Shown: piece after piece, positions 1 through 8,599 of the stretch
How positions within the stretch are numbered: position 1 is the stretch's first letter
How the letters are laid out: each line of letters starts with the position of its first letter
Notes under the pieces: generated by a model
What the model saw: the letters and a program-made list of their open reading frames with translations, nothing else
The model's database searches: none
Told to the model about the DNA's origin: nothing
Position numbers and translations under genes: made by a program
Source: Pelagibacterium sp. 26DY04
GTDB taxonomy: Bacteria > Pseudomonadota > Alphaproteobacteria > Rhizobiales > Devosiaceae
Assembly (NCBI RefSeq): GCF_031202305.1
Contig: NZ_CP101731.1
Span: forward strand, 3,722,501 to 3,786,500
Length of the DNA stretch: 64,000 bases
Direction: 5' to 3'

Positions 1-128
1 TGGGGCGGCGTCGGGGTCGGGGTGCTCGGCGCGGAGCGGCCAAAATTGCTGGGAGAACATGCCGCAAGGGCAGCGAGCGACACCGCCGCGAGCACCAGGC
101 CCAATGGTCTTTGCAAGGTTCCGGTCAT
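1..128 (-). CDS. Lipoprotein precursor, N-terminal part only
   Basis: Only the first 42 codons are inside the window; the gene continues off the left edge. The visible product has a hydrophobic stretch at about residues 9-23 followed by the lipobox L21-A22-A23-C24, so signal peptidase II would cleave before Cys24 and the cysteine would carry the lipid anchor. After it comes a Ser/Thr/Pro linker (TPTPTPP), typical of a flexible tether. The start at 128 is preferred because GGTGGAG lies 5 nt upstream; an in-frame ATG at 149 is the alternative. The mature domain is not visible, so no function can be assigned. Confidence 0.7.
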   Translation of the reverse strand, partial: MTGTLQRPLGLVLAAVSLAALAACSPSNFGRSAPSTPTPTPP

Positions 129-149
129 ATCGGCTCCACCATCTTTCAT

Positions 150-446
150 GCTGCGAAAACGCGCCCGGAGTTCACCCCGTTCCCCAAACGCGCCCGCCAC
201 GCCTTGGCTTTATGGCGGGATAGCTGTGACGAAACAAGTCCTGGAGGCGACCCTTCCTACCAAACGCCGCAATATGGCGGTAATGGGACACCCAGCCTCT
301 CATCCCGCATACGGTCGCGCCCAGCGTATTGGTGGCGGCGCCGATTGCCTTTTGTCCGAACAAAAGATGCTGGGTCCAGTGACTGACCCAGCGGCTTGCC
401 TTCGGGTTGCTGGCTTTTTGGATAAATAGGTGCAATTCTTGCATTC
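150..446. other. Intergenic region between lipoprotein gene and gntR
   Basis: This stretch separates two divergent genes. The reading frames in it show no family features or ribosome sites and are treated as noise. The only structure seen is near the gntR end: a small inverted repeat, TGCAA-ttc-TTGCA, at 431-443. No convincing -35/-10 pair was found by eye. Confidence 0.4.
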
Positions 447-470
447 CGATGCCGGGAAAATCCGGCATCG
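447..470. promoter_or_regulatory. 9-bp inverted repeat upstream of gntR (candidate operator)
   Basis: CGATGCCGG and CCGGCATCG form a perfect 9-bp inverted repeat around a 6-nt centre and end 21 nt before the gntR ATG. GntR-family regulators commonly bind a palindrome at their own promoter, so autoregulation is a reasonable inference. An RNA hairpin in the leader is the alternative. No run of T follows, so it is not an obvious terminator. Confidence 0.4.
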
Positions 471-491
471 CATTGGGGAGGTCCAATATCG

Positions 492-1394
492 ATGGCGACA
501 GCGCTGGCACTGCAGATCGCGAAGGCCATTACAAATGCCATTGTTGCGGGAGACATCGCCGAAGGCGAACATATGAGCGCGCAAAAACTCGCCGACCGGT
601 TCAGCGTCTCGCGCTCGCCAGTCCGGGAAGCGCTGCAATTGCTGGCAGCGGAGGGTTACGCGGTCCAGGAGCCGCACAAGGGGTTTTTCGCGCGCCTCAG
701 GCCGGTGTCGGGTGCCGCCGCGAATGCCACGCGCGAATTGCCTTTCGAAGCGCCCAACACCTATCAGCGCATGGCCGATGACTGGCTGTCCGACCGCTTG
801 CCGGCCGAAGTCACCGAACAGATGCTCAAGGAGCGTTACGGGCTGACCAAGGCCCAGCTCAGCGATATCCTGATGCGGGCGGCCCGCGAAGGCTGGGCCG
901 AACCCAAACCCGGCTATGGCTGGAATCTCCTGCCGGTGGCCAAGACGCCCGAAGCGTTCGAACAGGCCTATCGCTTTCGCATGGTGATCGAGCCGGCGGC
1001 CCTGCTCGAACCCACGTTCCATCTCGACCGCAAGGTGCTCGACGAACTCAAGCGCCAGCAGTCGAAAATGCTCGAAACCGACATAGAAAAGCTGCCGGGC
1101 GAACGCTTGATGGAACGCGGGGCGACGTTTCACGAGGAACTGATCAAGCTCTCGGGCAATCCGTTTTTCCACCAGTCCCTGGTGCGGGTCAATCGCATGC
1201 GGCGGCTCATGGAATACCGCTCCCGCGTCGACCGGCGCCGGCTCTACGGCCAATGCAGCCAGCACCTTGAGATTATCGAATTGCTCGCGAAAGGCGATAT
1301 CGTGGCCGCCTCCTACGCCATGCGCAAGCACCTGATCGGGGCTCTCAAGGCCAAATCCCCCCTGGCCCTGCCGGACATCGTCTCAGTCGACTGA
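492..1394 (+). CDS. GntR/FCD-family regulator with a second winged-helix domain
   Basis: A 300-residue regulator. Residues 7-70 are a typical GntR winged helix (SAQKLADRFSVSRSPVREAL). Residues 91-149 look like a second winged helix (LKERYGLTKAQLSD followed by a GWxEPKPGYGW wing). From about residue 155 the protein has an FCD-type ligand domain beginning FRMVIEPAALLEP. Usual FCD regulators are about 220-250 residues, so the extra length matches the duplicated DNA-binding unit. GGGGAGG lies 10 nt before the ATG. It precedes an aconitase and a tricarboxylate transporter on the same strand and is presumably their regulator, with an organic acid as the likely ligand; that part is inference. Confidence 0.85.
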   Translation: MATALALQIAKAITNAIVAGDIAEGEHMSAQKLADRFSVSRSPVREALQLLAAEGYAVQEPHKGFFARLRPVSGAAANATRELPFEAPNTYQRMADDWLSDRLPAEVTEQMLKERYGLTKAQLSDILMRAAREGWAEPKPGYGWNLLPVAKTPEAFEQAYRFRMVIEPAALLEPTFHLDRKVLDELKRQQSKMLETDIEKLPGERLMERGATFHEELIKLSGNPFFHQSLVRVNRMRRLMEYRSRVDRRRLYGQCSQHLEIIELLAKGDIVAASYAMRKHLIGALKAKSPLALPDIVSVD

Positions 1395-1482
1395 CAGTTG
1401 GCCTTCTGCGCAAATTTGAGCAATCGTCGGCTGTCACTCGTCACTAAGGCTGCCCCAATACCCCTTGGCGCAAATTGGATAC

Positions 1483-1508
1483 TTGCATTTTATTTTCGAA
1501 TTATGCAA
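1483..1508. promoter_or_regulatory. TTGCAT...ATGCAA inverted repeat before the aconitase gene
   Basis: TTGCAT (1483-1488) and ATGCAA (1503-1508) form a 6-bp inverted repeat with a 14-bp centre, just upstream of the ribosome site (AAGGAGG, about 1518-1524). TTGCAT also occurs at 439-444 upstream of gntR, so both genes may carry the same operator half-site. The match is short and could be chance. Confidence 0.3.
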
Positions 1509-1536
1509 TCCTTCGCCAAGGAGGACACCACGGATC

Positions 1537-4134
1537 ATGGCGGCTCAACGCACGATATCGCTGCGCTCGTTGGCGGGAGAAAAACTCCCGCAACTGCCCT
1601 ATGTCCTGCGCATCCTTTTGGAGAACGTCGCCCGCCATCTGGGGGAAGGCGAGCAGACTTCGGCCATTCTGGCTTGGCTGGACAGGCGCTCCAGCGCTCA
1701 GGAGATCCCTTTCCAGCCGGCGCGCCTGCTCATGCACGACACCACCTGCGGCCCGGCGCTCGCCGACATTGCGGGCATGCGTCATAGCCTTGCCGAAGCC
1801 GGCGGTACCCCTTGGGCGCTCAACCCGCAAATTCCGATCGACGTCTCGGTGGACCATTCCATCGCCGTCGACCATTTCGGCAGCAGCGCGGCCATCAAGG
1901 CCAACATGAAGCGTGAGCAGGAGCGCAACGAAGAGCGCTTCCGGTTCATGAAATGGGCCCAGGCCAATTTGACCAACCTGCGCATCCACCCGCCGGGCAC
2001 CGGCATCATGCACACCATCAATCTCGAACAATTGGCAAGCGTGGTGACGACGCGGGATGGCTGGACCTTCCCCGATACCCTGATCGGCACCGACAGCCAC
2101 ACGCCCATGATCAACGGATTGGGCGTCCTGGCCTGGGGCGTAGGCGGGCTGGAGGCGGAGGGCGTCATGTTCGGCCTGCCGGTCATGATGCGCATTCCCG
2201 ATGTCATCGGCGTAAGGCTCGAGGGCGCGCTGCCCGAAGGCACTTTCGCGACCGATCTTGCCCTGCACGTCACCCACCAGTTTCGCGCCCGCGGGATCGA
2301 CAATCCCTTCGTGGAGTTCCACGGTCCCGGCGTTTCCGGCCTCACCGTCGGGCAACGCGCCGTGGTCGCCAACATGGCCCCCGAAATGGGCGCTCAGACG
2401 GCCTATTTTCCCATCGACGATCAAACGCTTGCTTATCTCAAAGCAACAGGGAGAAGCGCCGATCAAGTGGCGCTGGTGCGCGATTACGCCCAAGCGAGCG
2501 GCCTCTGGTTCGATCCCCTGTCCAGTCCCAGCTACACCGACACGTTTACCATCGACCTTTCCACCGTCGCCACATCGCTGGCCGGCCCGCAACGGCCGCA
2601 GGATCTGATCGCGCCGGCCGAGGCGCGCCAGAGCATCGAGCCGCTCGTGGCCAAGGCCCGCCATAGTGGACGGAAAAGCCAACCCGGACGCATCGAAGAC
2701 GGCGCCGTCGCCATCGCGGCGATCACCAGTTGCACCAACACCTCCGATGCCCGCCTCAACATCGCGGCGGGCCTCCTGGCGCGCCGGGCGAGAGCCTTCG
2801 GGCTTGCGCCCAAGCCGTGGGTCAAAACCTCCTTCTCGCCCGGATCGCCGGCCGCGGCACGCTATCTTGAGCGCGCCGGCCTGATCGAGGATCTCGATGC
2901 GGTTGGTTTCGGCATTGTCGGCTTTGGCTGCATGACATGCATCGGCAATTCCGGGCCGCTTCTCGACACCGTTGAAACCGCCATCCGTGAAGAGGGCATC
3001 GTGCCGGTCGCGGTGCTTTCGGGCAATCGTAATTTCCCCGGCCGCGTGCATCCTCTCCTTTCGGCCGGTTTCCTCGCCTCACCGCCGCTGGTCATCGCCT
3101 ATTCCCTGGCGGGCACCATCGACATCGACATCCAGAACGATCCCCTCGGGCAGACGCCCGACGGCAAGAACGTCTATCTGCGCGATCTCTGGCCCTCCGC
3201 CGCCGAGATCGAAGCGATCTATCATGCCGCCTCGAGCATCGCCGATTTCCCGCAAGCCTTCGCCGTAGCGACCCAGAGCCGGCTTTGGCGGGAGGTGGAG
3301 ACGGTAAAGGGAGAGCTGTGGCCGTTCGATCCGGCCTCGACCTATCTGCGCCGCCCGCCCTTCGCAAATTTCGCCGAACCGCAATTCCTCGACCGACTGA
3401 TCACACGTCCGCTCCTGGTCCTGGGTGACGATATCACCACCGACCAGATCTCCCCGGCCGGCGCCGTGCCGGCTGACAGCGAGGTGGGGCGCTATCTCGT
3501 CGAGCGCGGCGAAAATCCCAAGGATCTGAACGTCTTTTCGTCCCGGCGCGGCAATTTCGAGGTGATGGTGCGCGGGCTGTTCACCAACCGCACCGTTGAA
3601 AACCACCTTGCCCCGGGCATCGCCCCGGGCTTCGGGGTTGATTTCGAAACCGGCGAGCACCTGCCCCTCCATATCCTCGCCCGGCGCAACCGCGAACGCG
3701 GCGTGGCCGGCGTCATCCTGGCGGGAGAGCGCTATGGCGCGGGGTCTTCGCGCGATTGGGCCGCAAAGGGCACCGCGCTGATCGGCGCGCGCGCCGTCAT
3801 CGCATCGAGCTTCGAGCGCATCCATCGCACCAACCTGATCGGCATGGGCGTCCTGCCGCTCAAGGCGCCTCAGGGACTGGTGCCGAGCAAACTCGGTATC
3901 GGCCCCACCGACACCATCGAGATCGCCTTGCTCGATCCCACGCTCGCCAAACGCAGCCGCTTTGCGGTCACCATCCACTATGCCGGCCGCGAGCCGGAAA
4001 CCTTCGCGGCCATCGCGCAAATCGAAACCGAGCTTGAAATCAGCCTCTTGCACAAAGGCGGCATTATTCCTTTCATCCTTTCCGGGGCCCTCGATCGGTC
4101 GGCATCGGGAGGGAAGAAAGTCGATCTGCATTAG
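1537..4134 (+). CDS. acnA: Aconitate hydratase (AcnA-type), in a transporter operon
   Basis: An 865-residue aconitase, which in the family isomerises citrate to isocitrate through cis-aconitate using a [4Fe-4S] cluster. The three cluster cysteines are present: C399 in SCTNTS, and C465 and C468 in GCMTCIGNSG. Also visible are the VDHS and GTDSHTPMINGLGVLAWGVG segments of the N-terminal domains and a C-terminal swivel domain with ERYGAGSSRDWAAKG. The start at 1537 follows AAGGAGG; an upstream TTG in frame (1465) has no ribosome site. It lies between a GntR regulator and tctCBA, so it may be a catabolic copy serving an imported tricarboxylate rather than the TCA-cycle enzyme. Substrate specificity (citrate, a methylated analogue, aconitate) cannot be read from sequence. 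Confidence 0.9.
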   Translation: MAAQRTISLRSLAGEKLPQLPYVLRILLENVARHLGEGEQTSAILAWLDRRSSAQEIPFQPARLLMHDTTCGPALADIAGMRHSLAEAGGTPWALNPQIPIDVSVDHSIAVDHFGSSAAIKANMKREQERNEERFRFMKWAQANLTNLRIHPPGTGIMHTINLEQLASVVTTRDGWTFPDTLIGTDSHTPMINGLGVLAWGVGGLEAEGVMFGLPVMMRIPDVIGVRLEGALPEGTFATDLALHVTHQFRARGIDNPFVEFHGPGVSGLTVGQRAVVANMAPEMGAQTAYFPIDDQTLAYLKATGRSADQVALVRDYAQASGLWFDPLSSPSYTDTFTIDLSTVATSLAGPQRPQDLIAPAEARQSIEPLVAKARHSGRKSQPGRIEDGAVAIAAITSCTNTSDARLNIAAGLLARRARAFGLAPKPWVKTSFSPGSPAAARYLERAGLIEDLDAVGFGIVGFGCMTCIGNSGPLLDTVETAIREEGIVPVAVLSGNRNFPGRVHPLLSAGFLASPPLVIAYSLAGTIDIDIQNDPLGQTPDGKNVYLRDLWPSAAEIEAIYHAASSIADFPQAFAVATQSRLWREVETVKGELWPFDPASTYLRRPPFANFAEPQFLDRLITRPLLVLGDDITTDQISPAGAVPADSEVGRYLVERGENPKDLNVFSSRRGNFEVMVRGLFTNRTVENHLAPGIAPGFGVDFETGEHLPLHILARRNRERGVAGVILAGERYGAGSSRDWAAKGTALIGARAVIASSFERIHRTNLIGMGVLPLKAPQGLVPSKLGIGPTDTIEIALLDPTLAKRSRFAVTIHYAGREPETFAAIAQIETELEISLLHKGGIIPFILSGALDRSASGGKKVDLH

Positions 4135-4193
4135 CGGTCGACATCACCCGCCCACTGGGTATTCACTTGATGTGTTCTTTAAGGGAGGAACCA

Positions 4194-5171
4194 ATGAATA
4201 AATTCGGAGCCATCATCTCCACCGGCCTGCTCGCCGTCGCGGCGCTGACCGGACCTGGCTTTACCCAGGACGCCGAAAGCGTCGGCGAACTCTCCATCAT
4301 CGCCCCCGCTGGCGCCGGCGGCGGCTGGGACGGTGCGGCCCGCGCCATCCAGGAAGTGATGACCGCGACCGGGCTTGCGAACTCGGTCCAGGTCATCAAC
4401 GTGCCCGGCGCTGGCGGCACGGTCGGTCTGGCTCAATTTGCCAACGGGGCGGGGTCCGATCCCAGCCAGCTGCTCGTGGGCGGCATCACCATGGTGGGCG
4501 CCATCATTTCCAACAACGCCCCCGTGGACCTGGGTTCGGTGACCCCGCTGGCCCGCCTCACCGGCGATCCGCTCGCCGTTGTGGTCCCCGCCGATTCACC
4601 CATCCAGACCATCGATGACCTTTTGGCCCAGATCCAGTCCGACGTGGCCGGCACCATCTGGGCGGGCGGTTCGGCCGGCGGCGCCGATCACATGCTTGCC
4701 GCTCTTTTGACCGAGGCCGCAGGCGAAGACCCCAGCGCCGTCAACTATGTCGCCTTCTCGGGCGGCGGCGAGGCCCTGGCGGCGATGCTCGGCGGACAGG
4801 TCACCGCCGGCATCTCGGGCTATGGCGAATGGCAGGGCCAGATCGAATCGGGCGACCTGCGCGCGCTCGCCATCTCCTATCCCGAGCCCATCGAAGGGAT
4901 CGACGCCCAGCCGCTCAAGGCCCAGGGCGTGGATGTCGAACTGGTCAACTGGCGCGCCATCTTTGCCGGCCCCGACGTCTCCGACGAGGATATGGCCAGG
5001 CTCACCGCCGCCTTCGAAGCGATGGTGAATTCCGCCGAATGGCAGGAAGTGCTCGAGGCTCGCGGCTGGACCGACTACTACATGCCCGCCGCCGAATTCT
5101 CCACTTTCCTTGACGCTGAAATCGAGCGTGTCGGCACCATCCTGACCAATCTGGGTCTGGCCCAGCAGTAA
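4194..5171 (+). CDS. tctC: Tripartite tricarboxylate transporter binding protein (TctC/Bug family)
   Basis: A 325-residue periplasmic solute receptor. The N terminus is a cleavable signal peptide (hydrophobic from about residue 5, likely cut near PGFTQDA), followed by IIAPAGAGGGWDGAAR, the anion-binding loop at the start of Bug proteins, and VINVPGAGGTVGLAQFAN. It delivers a carboxylate to the TctAB membrane pair. The start is set by GGGAGG, about 7 nt upstream of the ATG; a start 27 bp earlier has no such site. The stem-loop after the gene probably raises its transcript level relative to tctBA. Confidence 0.93.
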   Translation: MNKFGAIISTGLLAVAALTGPGFTQDAESVGELSIIAPAGAGGGWDGAARAIQEVMTATGLANSVQVINVPGAGGTVGLAQFANGAGSDPSQLLVGGITMVGAIISNNAPVDLGSVTPLARLTGDPLAVVVPADSPIQTIDDLLAQIQSDVAGTIWAGGSAGGADHMLAALLTEAAGEDPSAVNYVAFSGGGEALAAMLGGQVTAGISGYGEWQGQIESGDLRALAISYPEPIEGIDAQPLKAQGVDVELVNWRAIFAGPDVSDEDMARLTAAFEAMVNSAEWQEVLEARGWTDYYMPAAEFSTFLDAEIERVGTILTNLGLAQQ

Positions 5172-5180
5172 GGCACCAGT

Positions 5181-5206
5181 CCGGCGGGGCCCCAAAGCCC
5201 CGCCGG
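5181..5206 (+). other. Intercistronic stem-loop between tctC and tctB
   Basis: CCGGCGGGGC and GCCCCGCCGG form a perfect 10-bp stem with a 6-nt loop, 10 nt after the tctC stop. No T run follows. Such hairpins after binding-protein genes often protect the upstream mRNA or attenuate the downstream membrane genes; that role is inferred. Confidence 0.6.
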
Positions 5207-5229
5207 CCACCATCAAGGGGAGGAACGGC

Positions 5230-5718
5230 ATGCAACAAGCCGCACAAACGCGCAAAGGCTTAGCGCTCGATCGGTCCAAGCTCATGGTCGGGATCATCCT
5301 GCTCGGCTTTGCCGCCGTCACGGGCTATGACGCCTATTCGATGAGCTTTCGCGCCGCCTATGGCCTCAATCCCAATACCGCGTCCTATCTCGTGGCCATC
5401 CTTCTTGCCGTCCTCGGGATCGCCCATTTCTGGAGCGCCACGCGTCCCACCGATGAGGGCGACGCGCTCGACGCCGATTGGCGGGCTATCGGGTTGATCG
5501 CGGCCGCTCTGGGCGCGCTGGTTGCCTGTATTTTCCTGGGCGCCGGTTTCATTTTGGGCTCCACCCTGCTTTTCGCCCTCACCGCCCGCGCCTTCGACCG
5601 CAAGGCGATCCTTGTCGACCTGATCATCGGGTTCGTGATCTCGCTGGCGATCTTCTTTCTCTTCAACAACCTGCTGTCGCTGACCCTGCCCCACGGTCCG
5701 CTCGAACGCCTGCTTTAG
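5230..5718 (+). CDS. tctB: Tripartite tricarboxylate transporter small membrane subunit TctB
   Basis: A 162-residue membrane protein with about four hydrophobic segments (near residues 18-38, 55-70, 87-118 and 128-150). It fits the small TctB subunit by length, topology and position between tctC and tctA. GGGGAGG lies shortly upstream of the ATG. The first 15 residues are polar and probably cytoplasmic. TctB sequences are poorly conserved, so the call leans partly on context. Confidence 0.88.
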   Translation: MQQAAQTRKGLALDRSKLMVGIILLGFAAVTGYDAYSMSFRAAYGLNPNTASYLVAILLAVLGIAHFWSATRPTDEGDALDADWRAIGLIAAALGALVACIFLGAGFILGSTLLFALTARAFDRKAILVDLIIGFVISLAIFFLFNNLLSLTLPHGPLERLL

Positions 5719-5729
5719 GAGCGCTGCCA

Positions 5730-7229
5730 GTGGAAACCCTCATGTTCCTGGCCGAAGGCTTTACCCAAGCCCTGACGCCGATGAATCTCGTCTTTGCCCT
5801 GGTCGGCGTCTTTTTGGGCACCGCTGTCGGCGTGCTGCCGGGCATCGGCCCGGCCCTGACCGTGGCGCTGTTGCTGCCGGTGACGTTCAAGCTCGATCCG
5901 GGCGGCTCGCTCATCATGTTCGCCGGCATCTATTATGGCGGCATGTATGGGGGCTCGACCACGGCCATCCTGCTCAATACGCCCGGCGAGGCCGCCTCGG
6001 TCGTCACCGCGCTCGAGGGCAACAAGATGGCGCGGCAGGGACGCGGCGGACCGGCCCTGGCCACCGCCGCCATCGGCTCGTTCGTTGCCGCGCTGGTTGC
6101 AACCATAGGCATCGCGTTCCTGGCTCCCGTCATCGTCGAGATCGCCGTCCGCTTCGGGCCGTGGGATTATTTCGCGCTGATGATGATCGCTTTCGTCACC
6201 GTTTCGGCGACATTCGGATCCTCCCCGCTCAAGGGCTTGACCAGCCTTGCGCTGGGTCTTTGGCTCGGGCTCATCGGCATCGATCAATTGACCGGCCAGG
6301 CGCGGCTGACCTTCGGCGTGCCGCAACTGCTCGACGGCATCGAGGTGACGACCCTCGCCGTCGGCCTGTTCGCCATCGGGGAAGCCCTTCTGATCGCCTC
6401 GCAGCATCGCACCTCCCCCGCCCAGCCCATCCCCGTCAAGGGCTCTGTCTGGATGAACCGGCAGGATTGGTCGCGCTCGTGGAAACCTTGGCTGCGCGGC
6501 GCAGCGATCGGCTTTCCCATCGGCGGATTGCCGGCCGGCGGCGCGGAAGTTCCGACCTTCCTCAGTTACAATCTGGAACGCAAGCTGTGCCGCGACCCCG
6601 AAGCCTTCGGCAATGGCGCCATCGAAGGCGTGGCCGGTCCCGAAGCGGCCAATAACGCTTCGGCGGCCGGCACCATGGTGCCGCTTCTGACCCTGGGGCT
6701 GCCGACATCGGCCACTGCGGCGGTCATGCTGGCCGGATTTCAGCAATACAACATCCAGCCCGGCCCGCTGCTCTTTGCCCAGCATGCCGATATCGTCTGG
6801 GCACTGATCGCCTCGCTGTTCATCGCCAATGTGATGCTGCTGTTCCTCAATCTCCCCCTTGTGGGTCTGTGGGTCCGGCTTTTGGCCATTCCAACGCCAT
6901 GGCTCTATGCAGGCATCATGGTCTTTGCCGCCATGGGGACCATCGCGGCCAACCCCTCCATCGTCGAGCTTTTGCTGCTCGTTGCCTTCGGCGCCGCCGG
7001 CTTTCTGATGCGACGATACAATTACCCCATCGCGCCGGCCGTTGTCGGCCTGATCCTGGGGCCAATGGCCGACCTGCAGATGCGCCGCGCGCTGCAGATC
7101 AGCCTGGGCGATCCCATGGTCTTCCTGGAGCACTGGAGTTCGGCACTCATGCTCGCCATCGCGGCGATCGCGCTCGTCGCCCCCTTCATCTTCCGTGGCC
7201 TGTCGCGCTTCCAGGCCGATGAAGATTAA
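5730..7229 (+). CDS. tctA: Tripartite tricarboxylate transporter large membrane subunit TctA
   Basis: A 499-residue, strongly hydrophobic protein with the hallmarks of Tct[22 protein letters not shown] near the start, [22 protein letters not shown], and later [26 protein letters not shown]. It forms the translocation path with TctB. The GTG at 5730 is preferred because AGGAG sits 8 nt upstream; the ATG at 5742 is the alternative. It starts 11 nt after the tctB stop, consistent with one operon. The gene is followed directly by a dispersed repeat instead of a clear terminator. Confidence 0.93.
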   Translation: METLMFLAEGFTQALTPMNLVFALVGVFLGTAVGVLPGIGPALTVALLLPVTFKLDPGGSLIMFAGIYYGGMYGGSTTAILLNTPGEAASVVTALEGNKMARQGRGGPALATAAIGSFVAALVATIGIAFLAPVIVEIAVRFGPWDYFALMMIAFVTVSATFGSSPLKGLTSLALGLWLGLIGIDQLTGQARLTFGVPQLLDGIEVTTLAVGLFAIGEALLIASQHRTSPAQPIPVKGSVWMNRQDWSRSWKPWLRGAAIGFPIGGLPAGGAEVPTFLSYNLERKLCRDPEAFGNGAIEGVAGPEAANNASAAGTMVPLLTLGLPTSATAAVMLAGFQQYNIQPGPLLFAQHADIVWALIASLFIANVMLLFLNLPLVGLWVRLLAIPTPWLYAGIMVFAAMGTIAANPSIVELLLLVAFGAAGFLMRRYNYPIAPAVVGLILGPMADLQMRRALQISLGDPMVFLEHWSSALMLAIAAIALVAPFIFRGLSRFQADED

Positions 7230-7235
7230 GCGGGC

Positions 7236-7340
7236 TAGAGCGTGTCCAGCAAAAGTGGAAACGGTTTTGCGGTTCGGACACGCGACGAAACAAAGGGTTA
7301 GAGCCGAGGATTTGATACAATCAAATCCTGAACGGCTCTA
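7236..7340. repeat. Dispersed double-hairpin palindrome, copy 1
   Basis: A 105-bp element made of two nested hairpins. The first pairs GCGTGTCC (7240-7247) with GGACACGC (7276-7283) and holds an inner GCAAAA/TTTTGC stem. The second pairs TAGAGCC (7299-7305) with GGCTCTA (7334-7340) and holds an inner AGGATTTGAT/ATCAAATCCT stem. A second copy lies at 27678-27805. It sits between convergent genes, and its last three bases are the stop codon of the GAF gene. It has no transposase and looks like a non-autonomous intergenic repeat. Confidence 0.85.
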
Positions 7341-7838
7341 GGCTCGCGTCGCGACAGCGAGAGCGAGCTTGGCCGGGATCGAGACTTCCCGGACGATCAA
7401 CTCGACCCGCTCGGGCGTATAGTGATCGGCCACATCGAGCATGTTGATCGTGCCGATCAGCTCGCCCCCCAGAACCACCGGCAGGTTGACCACCGACTGG
7501 CAGCCCAGCGAGTCGATCAGCTCGTAATCGGCAAAGACCGTCGAGATATCGGCGATGGAATTGGCGACGAAGGGCTGACGCGCCTTGTGCACGATATCGA
7601 ACCAGCGGTCATAGCGGATCGGCTTGGTGCCCGAAGCGGGGTAGTTTTCGGGGTCGGAGGTATAGGCGCGCCGCGCCAGCTCGGCCTCCATGTCCACCAG
7701 CATGACGGTGAAGAGCTTGGCCCCCACGATCCGCCGTACGAAATCCTGCAGCGCGAGGAATGCGGCCTCCGCGCTGGTGGCTGCGGAAATCGCGGCGTCG
7801 AATTGCTGCCGCGCGGCGGAAATATCAGGTGTCGTCAC
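7338..7838 (-). CDS. GAF-domain protein
   Basis: A 166-residue soluble protein that is essentially one GAF domain: a helical start (residues 5-35), IVGAKLFTVMLVD, and the closing SVVNLPVVLGGELIGTINMLD strand-turn-strand. GAF domains bind small ligands or act as sensors, and a few are enzymes; the sequence does not say which. It is the last gene of the dpp-like operon, starting 17 nt after the ATPase stop with a GTG start and AAGGA upstream, so it may sense or modify a product of peptide uptake. Its TAG stop lies inside the dispersed repeat, so the original C terminus may have differed. Confidence 0.75.
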   Translation of the reverse strand: MTTPDISAARQQFDAAISAATSAEAAFLALQDFVRRIVGAKLFTVMLVDMEAELARRAYTSDPENYPASGTKPIRYDRWFDIVHKARQPFVANSIADISTVFADYELIDSLGCQSVVNLPVVLGGELIGTINMLDVADHYTPERVELIVREVSIPAKLALAVATRA

Positions 7839-7855
7839 TTTGCAATGTCCTTGGA

Positions 7856-8599
7856 CTAGGCAGGAGCACCGCCACTGGCGGCGTAGAGTTCGCGCGAATA
7901 GGCATCGGTGAAATTCCCTTCGCGCAATTGATCGGCGGTGGCGATCTCCACGATCCGGCCATGGCGCATCACGGCCAGCCGATCGCAGAGGAACGACACC
8001 ACCGGAAGATTGTGGGTCACCATCAGATAGGTGAGGTTCTGCTCGCGTTGCAGGCGCTTCAAAAGGTTGAGAATCTCGGCTTGCACCGAGACGTCCAGCG
8101 CCGAGGTGGGTTCGTCCAGCAGCAGGACCTTCGGTTCCAGCATCAGCGCGCGCGCAATGGCGACACGCTGGCGCTGCCCACCCGAAAGCTGGTGCGGATA
8201 GCGAAAGCGGAAGCGCTGATCGAGCCCGACCGCCCCGAGGGCCGCTTCGACCCGCTCGCCACGATTCGAAACGCCGTGGATGGCCAACGGTTCGGAAAGC
8301 ACCGCATCGATGGTCTTGCGCGGGTGGAGCGAACCATAGGGATCCTGGAACACCATCTGCGTCTCGCGCACCGAGCGCTTGTCGATGCCATGGGTGCGCG
8401 TTCCGCCAAGGAGCGAAATCTCCCCCGTCCATTGCGGCGCGAGCCCGGCGATGGCGCGCAGCACCGTCGTTTTGCCCGACCCCGATTCGCCCACAAGGGC
8501 AAAGCTCTCCCCTTGCGCGATATCGAGGGAGATATCGTGGGTGATGACGGTCTCGCCATAGGCGATCGAAAGATCCTTGAGGATGATGGCACTTGTCAT
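7856..8599 (-). CDS. Peptide ABC transporter ATP-binding protein, DppF-like
   Basis: A 247-residue ABC ATPase with Walker A GESGSGKT (about residues 37-44), Q-loop region MVFQDPYGSLHP, signature LSGGQRQRVAIARAL, Walker B VLLLDEPTSALD and the switch histidine in MVTHN. It is short for a DppF: it stops soon after the D-loop/switch region and lacks the usual C-terminal oligopeptide-transporter extension. Its ATG overlaps the stop of the upstream ATPase gene (ATGA), so translation is probably coupled. With its neighbours it powers uptake of short peptides or related compounds. Confidence 0.9.
   Translation of the reverse strand: MTSAIILKDLSIAYGETVITHDISLDIAQGESFALVGESGSGKTTVLRAIAGLAPQWTGEISLLGGTRTHGIDKRSVRETQMVFQDPYGSLHPRKTIDAVLSEPLAIHGVSNRGERVEAALGAVGLDQRFRFRYPHQLSGGQRQRVAIARALMLEPKVLLLDEPTSALDVSVQAEILNLLKRLQREQNLTYLMVTHNLPVVSFLCDRLAVMRHGRIVEIATADQLREGNFTDAYSRELYAASGGAPA

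Noticed and set aside
1465..1536. Extended N terminus of the aconitase from a TTG at 1465
   Set aside because: The extension covers the AAGGAGG ribosome site of the ATG at 1537 and adds residues unlike the family.
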